DNA of 64,000 bases from assembly GCA_030159075.1 (NCBI GenBank), contig BROG01000292.1, positions 482,001-546,000 on the forward strand. Reading direction: 5' to 3'. Positions 45,954 through 59,192 of the stretch are shown in pieces. Below the pieces are notes generated by a model. The model did not search any database and had not been told where the DNA came from. It worked only from the letters and a program-made list of their open reading frames with translations. This DNA is from Atrina japonica. Lineage: Eukaryota > Mollusca > Bivalvia > Pterioida > Pinnidae. Position numbers and translations under genes: made by a program. Each line of letters starts with the position of its first letter. The first letter of the stretch is position 1.

Positions 45954-46023
45954 TCCAGTTTGAAAAGTATGTGTATTTTCTAAGATAAAGTGGTATCATA
46001 CAAGGCCAAATAATATCTCTAAA

Positions 46024-46849
46024 TCAACAAACAAATTATTACCAAGAATTAACGTCATCACCATTCTATGTTAGTAAGTTTTCATGTTTATATGAAATGA
46101 GATGAGTAACAAGACAATTAGCAGTAATAGGCCTATGTTTGTAAGAATATTGCGGAAAAAATATGGATGTGAATTCCGTTTTAAATACTCCATATAGACC
46201 TTTGTTTTGTTTATGGAAAGTTTAGTTATTAGTTTCGTGACACACTCAACATTATTACTAGAGTCTATTAGTACATGTATTAGTTTTCCCTTTTACTCAC
46301 TTCAGAAGGCCTTGTTTATCAATCTCCTTTCCCAAGAAATGTAAATTATCATATAAACTGGTATAGTTTCCGCAATAAAATCGTATGTTTATCGGTAGTT
46401 TCTGTTGAGGCGTCGAGGACATTCGGTGGGAAGCATACCCACGACGTTTCAGTAGAAATCAGTTAATTGTTTGTCTGTCACGGAATTCATCAAGTCCGCT
46501 ATGGATTTCCTGCGTTATCTTTAATACAACGACTTCCTGACAATAAGTGAATAATGATAATCGCCAGCTCGGCACTTTTAGAACTTGAAAAGTGAGTGTT
46601 TTACTTATCATACATGCATGTCATACATGGTTACACTACTTAATGATAATTTTTTTTGTATCTATTTAGAAACGATAGCGCAGGCACCCATAAAATAGTT
46701 CAAGATTATTGTTCTCCGTAAAATACGATAGAAGGGGCGATCGGTCTGATCTATTAGATCTGTTTATTTACTTATTTTACACTCTTTATATAACAATGAT
46801 CCCAGACCTAGCCCAACGCCGTTTAATCCATCTTGAATAATGTGGTCCA
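46024..46849. other. Spacer, nothing recognised
   Basis: No exon or known repeat recognised. Confidence 0.4.
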
Positions 46850-48930
46850 AAAGTATGTATGTATTTACGATGTTTTTTTTTATGTTTGTACTTGTCCATG
46901 TGTGTTTGCTGTGTGAGAGGATGCTTAAACTTCGAACAAACTTTGTTGTACTATTTGCCTGTCATTACACTTGTGTACCAATTGCATAAATATGCCTACC
47001 TGTAATAAGTTTAAAATTGTATCAATGAATTGTAGGGGCCTAGGGAATTTAAGTAAGAGGAAAGATGTTTTGGATATTTGAGAGAGAAATCTGCATCTAT
47101 TTGCTGTATTCAAGATACCCACTTCTCAGATAATATGGTGAAAAATATTCGAATGCAATGGGGAAATGATGTTGTATCAAGTTATGGCACTAGTAATTCA
47201 AGGGGGCTATCAATATTGTTCAATAATAATTTTGAATATAAGCTATTGGAATGTGTCATAGATAAGGATGGGAACTATATTATTATAAACATTGAAGTAG
47301 TATATCCGTGGAGAATACAAAACCCTAATTCAAAAATGTTTACTTGGTTTCGTAAAAATCCAATAAAAAAAGCTAGACTTGAGTTTTTCCTTGTCTCTAA
47401 ACCACGTCTAAACATTATAGAGAAAACACAAATATTACCTGGCTATAGGACAGATCATTCTTTGATATATTTTGAAATTAAAATATCCAATTTTGAAAAT
47501 GGGAAAGGATTTTGGAAATTCAATAATTCACTCTTGAAGGATAGGCTATATAAATATAATTCTACACACTAAATTTGAATATGCTGTCCCAGTTTATAAC
47601 AGCCTAAACTTAGATCAAATTGATGAAATGGATTTAAACTTTACTATAAATGATCAGTTATTCTTTGATATACTTCTAATGAAAATACGGGCAATGACTA
47701 TACCATTTACAGCTGATAAAAAACGTAACAAAATTAAACATAAACTAGATCTTGAAAATAAAATTAAGAACTTACAGGAAGAGATAAATAAAAATAACAA
47801 TACATATAATGATCTATATAATGCACTTGAAGAATTAAAATATGAACTTCAAACAGACAACATGAGCTTAATGTACTTTTCCTTAGAACTAAATGTAGAT
47901 GGATAGAACATGGTGAAAAATCTACAAAGTATTTCTCGGCATTAGAAAAAGGGAATTACACAAATAAAAACATAATTAAGAAAATAAAAGATGATGGGTC
48001 CTGCCTAACTAACCAAAAAGATATATTGAATGAGATAAAATTGTTTTATGAAAACCTATATAACAATTAAGATCACTACTTAGAAAATGTAAATCTAGAT
48101 GAAATCTAAATTTCCAAGTAAATAAAAATAGGACTGAAGACAGAATAGAACTAGAAAAACCATTAGACATCTCAGAAATAGGAAAGGGGGTTAGTTCTCT
48201 TAAAAATGATAAAAGCCCTGGCCCAGATGGTTTTTCGTCTGAATTTTTAAATTTTTTTTTGGCCAGACTTAAAATTCTTCTTATTTAGATCATTTAAGGA
48301 ATGTATAGAAAATGGAGAACTCTCAAGAAAGTCTTCTTTATTTGTTTTTAACATGTAACATAAGAAATTCCTTTTGGAGAGAGCTATTTGCCTGGCTGGA
48401 TACATATTGTCAATTATATGTTAATTCGGATAAAGATATCATAACGCTTGGTAACAAACTCTGTGGAAATTACAGTAACCCTGTTAATTTAGCTTAGATT
48501 TTAGCAAACCAAATCATTTTTTCGATGAAAATTCAGAAAAGGAAACCTGAGCTAGCGCCTTTTAAAAATAAACTTAAACATTTTTATATGATAGAAAAAT
48601 GATATACACAAAAAGTAATAGAAGTGAACTTTTTAACAGTAGATGGCAAACATTTTCTATAGCCCTTGGGTGATCACTGATCCACTTATCTACAGAATGT
48701 ATATTGTTATCTACATATTTAAGAAATGTTTACAAGTAATATGCTTTAAAAAATGACAGTGCACATAATATCATTATATTCTTGTTGATAGCCAACATTA
48801 CAAAACATATACATATAATATATAAGCTGCGCAAAAGTGTGTGTGAAAGTTGCCTCTGTCTTATGTGTACGCCTATGTATGTACTTATTTATATGTTAAA
48901 AAATTTAATAAAAAAAATAAAATAAAAAGT
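46850..48930 (+). mobile_element. L1/Tx1-type LINE relic with A-rich 3' end
   Basis: ORF2 start near 46992 (FKIVSMNCRGLG), endonuclease pieces (CCIQDTHFS, SILFNNNFEY, PGYRTDHSLI), GFWKFNNSLLKD, a lysine-rich linker, WIEHGEKSTKYFSALEKGN, and LKNDKSPGPDGFSSEF, the start of RT. After about 48300 the RT core is deleted and a C-terminal stretch (NIRNSFWRELFAWL) follows. The end is an A-rich tail at 48897-48930. Frames change near 47070, 47570 and 47900; it is dead. Clade is inferred from the motif style. Confidence 0.82.
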
Positions 48931-49195
48931 CAAAAAGTATTTATTTTGTTCATTTCCAAACAAAATCATGCAAAATGTACTGATACTTCAAACGCACGTA
49001 GTCATTTAACCTGCATTATTCTGTATTTTTTTATATTAATTTTATGTTTATATGCCAATGTGCTCAATAATCAAGTTAATAATTGTCGCACTGCTAAATT
49101 TATAAAAATTATAAATCACAAATGGATTATAATGACCTTGCTTGTTTAAAATTTAGCTGATTATACTGCAAATTATGAATTTATATATACATATA
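48931..49195. other. AT-rich spacer
   Basis: Nothing recognised; the open frame 48850-49149 overlaps the LINE tail and has no domain. Confidence 0.4.
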
Positions 49196-49196
49196 T

Positions 49197-50840
<1,644 letters not shown>

Positions 50841-51323
50841 TATCCGATGGTTTTACATTTTTATGTTATCATTCTTCAAATCGATACAAAATAGATCAAT
50901 ACTTCTACCAATAGTAATAATGCAAATAAGATTTAATGCCTATAGTTATAATGGATAAGCAATGTTAGGTGCAATGACTGGAACGCTTAGTTAAATGCAT
51001 AATTTGCATCAATTGTAAACAACAAGGTCTTTATAATAATTTTTTTGTGCTATATAATCTTTTTAAATTTAGAACTGTATTGTGACAATGATAAACATGG
51101 TCATTTTGTCTGATGAATGATTTGTTTACGCACATAGCATCATTTTTTATCCATGGTTCATAGTAAATGTTCTATTGTGTGGAGTGATACATATATATAT
51201 TTCGAGGAAAGCAAGATAACGTAATTCTTTTTTATCTGATTTGTTTGGTAATTTTTTAGAATATTGTATAGGCATTTACTTCTTCTCGTAAAAAATGTTA
51301 AGAAGCGGTAGAAAATCCCAACT
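50841..51323. other. 3' flank of gene C
   Basis: AT-rich; should contain the gene C 3' UTR on the minus strand, but no convincing polyadenylation signal was chosen. Confidence 0.35.
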
Positions 51324-54300
51324 TTATTTGCTTAAATTATCTAAGACAAAGTTGTCGTCTGACTTACACAGATTATAAGTGTCCTGATCCGGGTTAAGTT
51401 GACGCTTCCTATTTAATACGTCACGATACAAAAGTGCTAGTGTCAAAAACACACTGAAAAAACTCAGACTACCACAAATTACAAAACTCCAAGTGAAACA
51501 ATGTAAACCGTAGCAATCATTTGTTTTGGTTCCAGACACACCATTCTCGTAGATCCATCCGAATATTCCCTGAAGGACCATTATCCACATCCCTAAACCG
51601 ATCATAAAAGAACCAAAATTTCTTGCAAAATATATCATCCCATAGGATTCACTAAGTATGGTCGAAGTCAACGATGATATCACTCCATCTCCAAATCCCA
51701 TAGTTAGAATTAAAATTATCAAAACAATCAAATTGTAGGAGAAAAATATTGCTGCAATAAAGACAAATGTTTGAACAATGCACATAACGAGAATAAACAC
51801 AGAACGCGAAACATGGCTCAAAAGAGCATCAGACAAAACTCCAACAACTAAACCGGAAATGATTCCTGGCAATGACGACATAGTCGATAAAATAGTTGTA
51901 TACTTTTCAAAGCCAAAAGACTTTATACATACTACCTGGTTGTTAAGTATCGTCATTTGAGATCCTGAGGCGAATAAACAAGCCCAAAAAAGACATTGAA
52001 AATCTAACCGACGTATTAAATTTAACCCAGTGACATTGTCACATGGTGTGTTGTCATCCGAGATAAGTGCTGTTGCTTCTGTACATTCACCGTTGTCCGT
52101 CACGGTATATTCTCTCAAGAAGAAAACACAGAAAAGACCAACGATGACAAAAACTATAGCCATCATAATATAAAAACCGCCCAAGTTTTGTTCTTCTACG
52201 TTATGATTCTGATCCCCAACGAAAGCTGTTCCAAACAATAGAGAAAATATTGCCGGTCCGGACATATAACAGGAATTAAATAATCCAACTGCTTTTGCAC
52301 GGTGCCTGGAACTTATATTATCTATTCCGATTCTAACACATGGTATAGCCATACAAACGGAGCCAAACCCTGAAATAAAGATACAATATATCAACTAAAA
52401 AATAAATGATTTCGTATACCTCTATAGGATGCTTACTTATCCAAGACAGCTGATCAACTAAAATATACATGCTTTTGTATAACCTCTATAGGATGCTTAC
52501 TTATCCAAGACAGCTGATCAACTAAAATATACATGCTTTTGTATAACCTCTATAGGATGCTTACTTATCCAAGACAGCTGATCAACTAAAATATACATGC
52601 TTTTGTATAACCTCTATAGGATGCTTACTTATCAAAGACAGCTTATATCACCTTTGAATTTTCTGGATGTCCGTGCCCAACGTTCACCAGATTTGTATAT
52701 AGTCTCTTGGTCCACCTGGCGGTTATTTATTCGGTGTCTGTGCATTTTATACCGTTATTCTGTTTTCTTGTAATTTATTTAACACTGAAATTTTCAACTG
52801 TGAAATTTGGTATTTTAAAGATCATAGGGCAGTGTGTCCGTAGTTTGGCATTCTATGAGTCATATTTCTGGGTTTTACACTTATGATCGTATAATATTTC
52901 CCCACAGACACAGTCAAAGTATACATTGAGTAGGAGGTTGCTGTACATTACAATCGAAATTGTAAATATATGTGAACATTATCATAAAAATCAAGCATGT
53001 TTTCATCACACTAATACTAAAATACGTTTATATTTGGCACTGATTCTACCAACTTTCTCTTTAGAATTCAAAACTTTTCTGATGAAGCTAATTGATAGTC
53101 AGCATTTTTATTAGTGGCTGCTGGTAGACCGTTTCGGCTAAACTAGTTCAGAGATATTGTTTGGCCTTGTATTAACCATTTAAATTCACCACAATGTTCT
53201 CTTTAGAAAATACACATAACTTTTAAATTGGAGCTCAACTGATGAAGTCTAATTGACAGAAACGATATCGTCTTGAGCATTATAACTTTGGTATTATGTT
53301 TATAATAACTAGATAACATATCTGCGATACAAAAATAATTTCCGTCCTTCAGAAGTATTGTGGTATATCTTACTTGCTTTTAAAATGTCATTTTTCAATT
53401 AGATTTAACCACGATACATTTTTACCTTTATCGCGCTAATGTAAAATTCATATGGGTTAAGCGGTCAATTCATCTTTTGTTTCACCCTCGCTGGGGTGGG
53501 TAAACTGTCTTGACGGCTGCCGCATGAATAAAATAGTGCCCGTGGTTTACAGCTTAAACTGTGTTCACAATTTCAAAATGGATCTTTTTAAAATGAGTCT
53601 CAATTGTTTCTAAACATTCAGGACTTCATTATGTTTGCGTATATTATCTTGTTATGTTTTGGTTTTATTATTCGTACAAGCAATTGTCGATGTTTGTTGT
53701 TTTTAGAGGTAAATGGATGCACAGGACACTCTTGTTCATTTGTTTTGTTTGGACCCCCGTTGACTTATAAACTGCGTCCTCGTGTACATCTTCTCGTGAC
53801 GATTAATGACCTAAAAAAATTTTGAAAATGCTCTGTTAGATATTACGCTATATAAACTTTCGGTATCATTGCTTCATAGTGGACATAATGAAGTAAACAT
53901 TAGAAGCAGTGTACTTCACTGATAAGAAACTTGCGGTAGTCTTTGGAGATAGGAAATTCGGGAAAATATTAAATAGACAAGCACAAATATGTGTATAATC
54001 GGACATCGTTGAATTGTGTCACAATGAAATGATATGCATTAATGTTTTCGATTTCATATCAATAATATTTCGTTGTGCGTGCTCTTAATAGCAATACTGA
54101 TTTTTATATTCACTGTGTTAATTTTTTCTGCAATTTATAGAAAAAAAAACATTTGAAATATATAGATTATGTATCAGCCATATCTATGTTTTTGACTACT
54201 TACATCCAAAGTAGCTGTTTATCAAAAATATATAATTATACAAAAACCAAATTGAGATATCTGCGTACATTTGAAAACCACTACATACCTGAAAAAGCGA

Positions 54301-56129
54301 AGTACAGACACTGTAACCATGGAACGTAGTGATAAAATCTTGGAATGAGTGTCGTAGTGTACAGGAATAAATAACTGGATAAACTCAAACAAAGAGCGAT
54401 CAAGGACGTCCATTTGGGTCCTACACGCTCGAACAAAATTCCTGCTGGAAGACCCATAAAGGTTGCTATAGTAGTTACCGATCTTATCATTTCAACTGAA
54501 AGAAAATTGTAACGAAATAACGTAATCCTTAAAAAAGACTACAGTAATTATATTTATCCACTTATAAAGGTATTCCACAACAAAAATTACAAGATTCATG
54601 TACACACTCGGGGAAATAACTCTTGAAACACTATGATTTTGACATTGTAAGATTTTGCTGAAAGTATCTTGATGATAAATGTTTATGAAAAAAAAATGTT
54701 AAGGGGTATTTCAGTATTACCAGTTCAATGGTAAATGTTATGAAGTTGTAAATGACCTTATATAAATTTGTCAAACTTGGCATGTTGCCAAAATACCTTA
54801 AATGGACGTTTCACAGTAATGTTTTGATAATATTTTACTTACAGCAGCTGTAGTATATAATGCCAGCCATATTAAAAATACTGTACAGTTAATAAAATGT
54901 CCATTGTTAGTTATTAATACAATGTCTTCTGTTATATTGATAAAATTCCTACTAGTTTTCATTATTTTTAAACAAATATATTTTACTTAACCTTTTGATT
55001 GGTAACTGAGAAGATGAATAAAATTCACCTATTTTTTGTTTTTTTCTAAATGTCGGATATTTTATGGCGCATTTTGGTGGTGTAGACATGAACCTTAAAT
55101 AAATCTCATGTCAAAGCACCTGTGATATATTTTTTATAACACTTTTTGTTTACATACTATACCCTTGGTGATTTACACTGCTATCAAATGTTGTTAATTA
55201 CATTACATGTTAGATATATATAGATTGTCAATGGACAACAATTGCTCCTTAAACACACAAGTAAGCTTACATATAAACCATGTTTAACTTCACCAAAATC
55301 ACATTAACACTCATTTTTGGCACAGTAAACGTAGTTGTTCTCAGTGAACCAAGATGTTGGTTTCCTGCAGTTTTACATAAGTTGTTCTTCAGATAATGCG
55401 AGGAAATGAGAAAACTAGGTTAAACTAAGAACAATAAGGTTTAACCGAGAACTAGGTTGCACTGACATAGTACACCAATGTACAACAATGAGTTAATTTT
55501 TTTTTTCTCATTTTTTTTTCTGTATTAAATACAAATATGAATAGATAGTGTTCATCAAGAGGAAAATTGTTTGTTGAATTCATTGATTTGTTTTTACGTC
55601 GGAATTTGTATCAACTAGGGATCAACCTAGTTTAACTGCGCCACAATCGCATTAATACTTGGGAAAACTAGATAAAATTCATCCTGTGATTTTACCGTAG
55701 CTCATCCTAGTTTTTGCAAGTTAAACCCACTTTCCTACAGTTAAAATGAGTTAATGAGTAAGTAAAGTTTTAACTGAAAAAAAAACTAGTATTTTGACCT
55801 AAAATTTGCTGGCAACATTCCCCAAATAGCAAAGTATTATAAGATGTCTTCATCTAATTTGGATAACTTTGTTATTCAAAAATAAGTCGCATGATACTAT
55901 TTCCCTTCAATTACTCAAGTTTAAATTTGAAATAACTCTAACAAGAGGTAATTTTCAAATTTGAAATAAACTACTTTTGTAACCTACCCGTTGTTTGTGT
56001 GTAGTTGAACTTCTTCTTTAGCGTATAAGAGTAGGACCAAAATGCTAAATTAGATCCCGCCATTAAGGTCCCTACACAACTTGTAATAACGGATGCAATC
56101 TTCATGCACGAGTCTGATCTAGAACACAT
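51324..56129 (-). CDS. NFD4-like/nodulin-like MFS transporter, gene C (3 exons)
   Basis: Exons on minus: 56129-55988, 54495-54289, 52369-51324; GT-AG introns, phase 1; 464 residues. Exon 1 (142 bp) and exon 2 (207 bp) have the lengths seen in gene A, which supports the ATG at 56129. A later in-frame ATG (MKIAS) is possible. TM1 begins near residue 9. Exon 2 has FERVGPKW, the motif-A loop. The second half has GVLSDAL, and DCYGLHCFTWSF lies near the C-terminus, where A and B have DCTGLHCFTWSF. A longer hydrophilic tail (about 20 residues, ending DNLSK) distinguishes it. No stops. Intron 2 holds a 64-bp tandem repeat and a retrozyme monomer; intron 1 has repeat-derived sequence. Role: probable membrane transporter, substrate unknown. 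Confidence 0.82.
52419..52650. repeat. 64-bp tandem repeat in intron 2 of gene C
   Basis: CCTCTATAGGATGCTTACTT starts at 52419, 52483, 52547 and 52611, exact period 64. Includes CAAGACAGCTGATCAACT. Confidence 0.95.
53114..53308 (+). repeat. Retrozyme-like monomer in intron 2 of gene C
   Basis: Starts at the GTGGCTGCTGGTAGACCGTTT part of the monomer and, after an internal deletion, continues from the AGAGATATTGTTTGGCC block through the hammerhead to TTTATAATA. It is antisense to gene C. Confidence 0.85.
53233..53278 (+). ncRNA. Hammerhead ribozyme, intact dispersed copy
   Basis: 46 bases identical to array units 1, 2 and 4 (stem I GCTCAA/TTGAGC, CTGATGA, GAAA, GTC). It would form only in transcripts antisense to gene C, so it should not cut gene C pre-mRNA. 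Confidence 0.85.
55300..55830. repeat. AACTAG-rich segment in intron 1 of gene C
   Basis: GAAAACTAGGTTAAACTAAG, CCTAGTTTAACTGCGCC and related motifs in both orientations, shared with 9.25-9.30 and 39.04-40.05 kb. Probably an old dispersed repeat with internal inverted copies; boundaries unclear. Confidence 0.45.
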
Positions 56130-57960
56130 TATTGTTGCTACGGAAACATATATCCTGCAAAAAAAAAAAGAACCTAAAGATATGTTAATACATTTTAGAC
56201 AATGACCAAGTAGTATGGAAGGTAAATAGCCACTTTTTATGAAAATCTTACAATTCTGTATATACACAAGTTAAAATTTAGCATGCGATTGTGTTTAATT
56301 GTGTTAATATAATGCTTGTACTAAATTAATGGTTAATATTTAAAGCAATATGAAATGTCGACCGTGAAAATTTAAAATGCGCATTTTATGTAATAATTGA
56401 TCTGATATACATCACAAAGAGGCCATCTGATGGTTAGAATAACAAATGCATGCATATATTTGCAACAATGTTGACAAATGTAATCCGTTCTATTAGTCTG
56501 TTTACAATTCGTCATCACTCTTCCCATTTTAAATTAGCTTTCGGTAACTTTTACGAAGATCAACGATTGCCAAAAAAGCACATACGATTTGAAGTTAATA
56601 TACATCTTATTCTTATTACTTCATCATTTTAATACTTGAATCAAGCGAAGTTGGTCGTTTCAAAACATTCGTTTCTCACATATATCGGGTGATCTCGGCC
56701 CATTTTAAACTCGTACCATCGCAGTCTCGGCTTTATCATTCTTGACACATATCAAACTCGACAAAAAGCAAAAGTACAGATAAATTGACAGTGGGAGAAA
56801 CAAGGTCGCAATCGCCTAAATAATTCACGATCATAGCTTAACTCCACTTGACAGCAACGTAGATACGCAGAATTCCGCTTTGCGTCTAGCGTTTAAAATG
56901 ACGTAGAAAAGCACATATTTCACTAATCATTTCCAATAAAAATCGCATCCTGTCTTTTGAAAGTAAATGTAAAATACATTAAATACAGCCGACCTTAACA
57001 TACGCCGAGTTGTTAAGGGCAGGGAGTATTGTTATCGAGATTACTGATACACAGAGCATGTAATGGACAGAGATTCCCCTGATCCAATAACGAAGCGCAT
57101 TTGGTTCGGCAAAAGAGTTTACCTGAATGGTCATTGCATTCAGAAAAGTAGCCGGGTTCTTTTCAGGTACGGAAAGACCTAATCATATTTTGTCTACAAA
57201 TAACTGAAAGGAAGATCCTTTACTCCGTTTAACGTGTTTGATTATGTATTTTAAGGTGTTATCAATTTTATGGGCAAATGTTAAAGATCATCATTACCTG
57301 AATGTGAAACAACAAAATCCAGCATCCATTCAAATATAAGTGAATTTGTGGTCCACAATCTTTCATTATGTCCTTTTTTATATATTATGTTACACAGCGT
57401 CCAAAGAATGCAGACAGCTGAACAGACAGCTAACCACGTGGTGACATATAAATAGATACTTGAAATCGTAGTAAATTCAAGTATCTCCGTGTATATAACG
57501 CACACGTTTGTATATATTATAATTATATTGCATAAAATATTCTACATTAAACAAAGAGTGCTTAGTATCAAAACCATTCATGATTAAATTATGCATGACA
57601 AGCTAATTATCATAAATATATTACACATATTTAAAAATGGCGTCTAATTTAGACAACATGGCGCCCTTGTTATCTCTTTAGTTATGGGATATATAAACAG
57701 TATACTTACACTACACAATGTGCAGTTTATCCTTACCTTGGGTTCTGCATTGTCAGTTAATAAAATAAACGTATATATCATGTTTACTTATTGCATTTGT
57801 TGTTCACTAAACACATATTCTCTGTTTGTTTATTGTTCTGTAAACACAAATAGTTGTATACACATATAATTTTTTTTATTTTTATCTATTGTAACATAAA
57901 CATACACATACACATTGTATTCATTCTTCCTTGAGCACATTATAGCATATACACATTGTA
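56130..57960. other. Upstream region of gene C, nothing firm
   Basis: Should include the promoter and any 5' non-coding exon of gene C. A minus-strand frame at 57281-57505 ends at a plausible donor (TTCAG/GTAATG) but encodes nothing recognisable. Confidence 0.35.
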
Positions 57961-57974
57961 TTCATTGTACCACT

Positions 57975-59192
57975 TAGACCAATAATCCCACCTTGAGTAT
58001 CACCTACCGTAAACAACGTGAAGAATATTGGATTGGACAATTTGGTACTGTATACACCTCTATCTATACATATATGGATGTAATAATAATATCCAAAGTA
58101 TGGGAAATATATCAAGTCCACAGTGTAGTAATGTCAATTTGATGGAACGGACATCGTTCATACAACAGATCCAGCATACATGATGCCATTTTTTCATCTT
58201 TTACCTTACGTTAACTAAACATTGGGTCTTCATCACATTCGCAGCAAACTTTATTCTATTCCTTTACACTTCTTAATGAACTTTTTCAGGAAGGGAGAGT
58301 GAACCCCTACACGATTTCCTCAACCTCAGAATACACAGTGAAATAAAGGTATAGACGCTTTAAACATTAGAATGTTCTTAATCACACACACACACACAAA
58401 TCAGTCCTGTGGTCCATCATATTTAAAACTGAAGAACACGCCTTGCATTCCATATAACTATAAACACTGCATCGTATTCAGACTGTTCAATCATAAACGG
58501 GTTTTGCAGTGCCTACACATCGACCATCTTCTACCTAACACTGCCACGTGTTCATGTTCATCATCTCCCTTTAAATACAATCCTATAGGGCATGCAATCT
58601 CCGGCGACGTTTCTATTATTGAAAATGAAAACCTCAAAAATCTTCTTTGAAGAGGTCCAAAATACAGCAAAGCCCGTTCATTAAATACGCGGCAGAATTT
58701 CAGTATAGTTATGTATTATGTCGAAGATTATGCCAGACGATGTGCCAAATATGAAGACGTGGAACTGGACACTTTGTCTGAATGGCTTAAATCTATTCGA
58801 TGGCTGATATAATCTCGTAGCCCACTCGTACTGATTTTGAGTTACCATATATATAATGTTTACTCCTTACCAAGATACTGACACCCGTTAAGAAGAAAGT
58901 TAACAATACTGAACAGATGCTTATTCCAGACGCAGTGTAAATCAAATGTGGATACTTAAAAATTCTTAACAACTGTTATAGAATTTGAAGGGACAGTTTT
59001 TCTTAGATACACACGTAAGTATCAAAGGAGTAAAATTGAACCAATTATGCTCCCATTTTCGCTGACCTGTTCCATTGTTCATACACACTTCATTCAGAAA
59101 CCAGAATTAATGATACAACGGAATCAAGCACACACGCTTCATACTTAGACATTTTACTTACTATAGACGGGAAATTAACAACTACGCCATTC
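57975..59192 (+). mobile_element. Naiad copy D, left part (decayed)
   Basis: 57975-58180 matches the end of the GIY-YIG region of copy A (CCCACCTTGAGTA on). 58200-58760 matches the linker region, including a frame 58372-58650. 58810-59100 is RT with large deletions, and 59105-59182 the segment after YIDD. Cut by the LINE at 59193 and resumed at 62973. Confidence 0.82.

Larger units (their letters stand above)
44466..46023 (-). repeat. Tandem array of hammerhead-bearing retrozyme-like monomers
   Basis: Four full monomers and one partial in direct tandem; the ribozymes start at 44494, 44848, 45192, 45549 and 45908, spacings 354, 344, 357 and 359. Each monomer runs from TATTATAAACATAATACC through the hammerhead (minus strand), an ATAAAGTGGTATCATACAAGG block and a GAACAGCTGGTACCGAAATA block to CAACGACCTAGTGGTTATAA. 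Monomers are about 95 percent alike or better by eye. There is no ORF. The size, tandem layout and type I hammerhead fit animal retrozymes. Alternatively these are terminal repeats of a hammerhead-carrying PLE, but no PLE coding part is attached. Confidence 0.85.
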
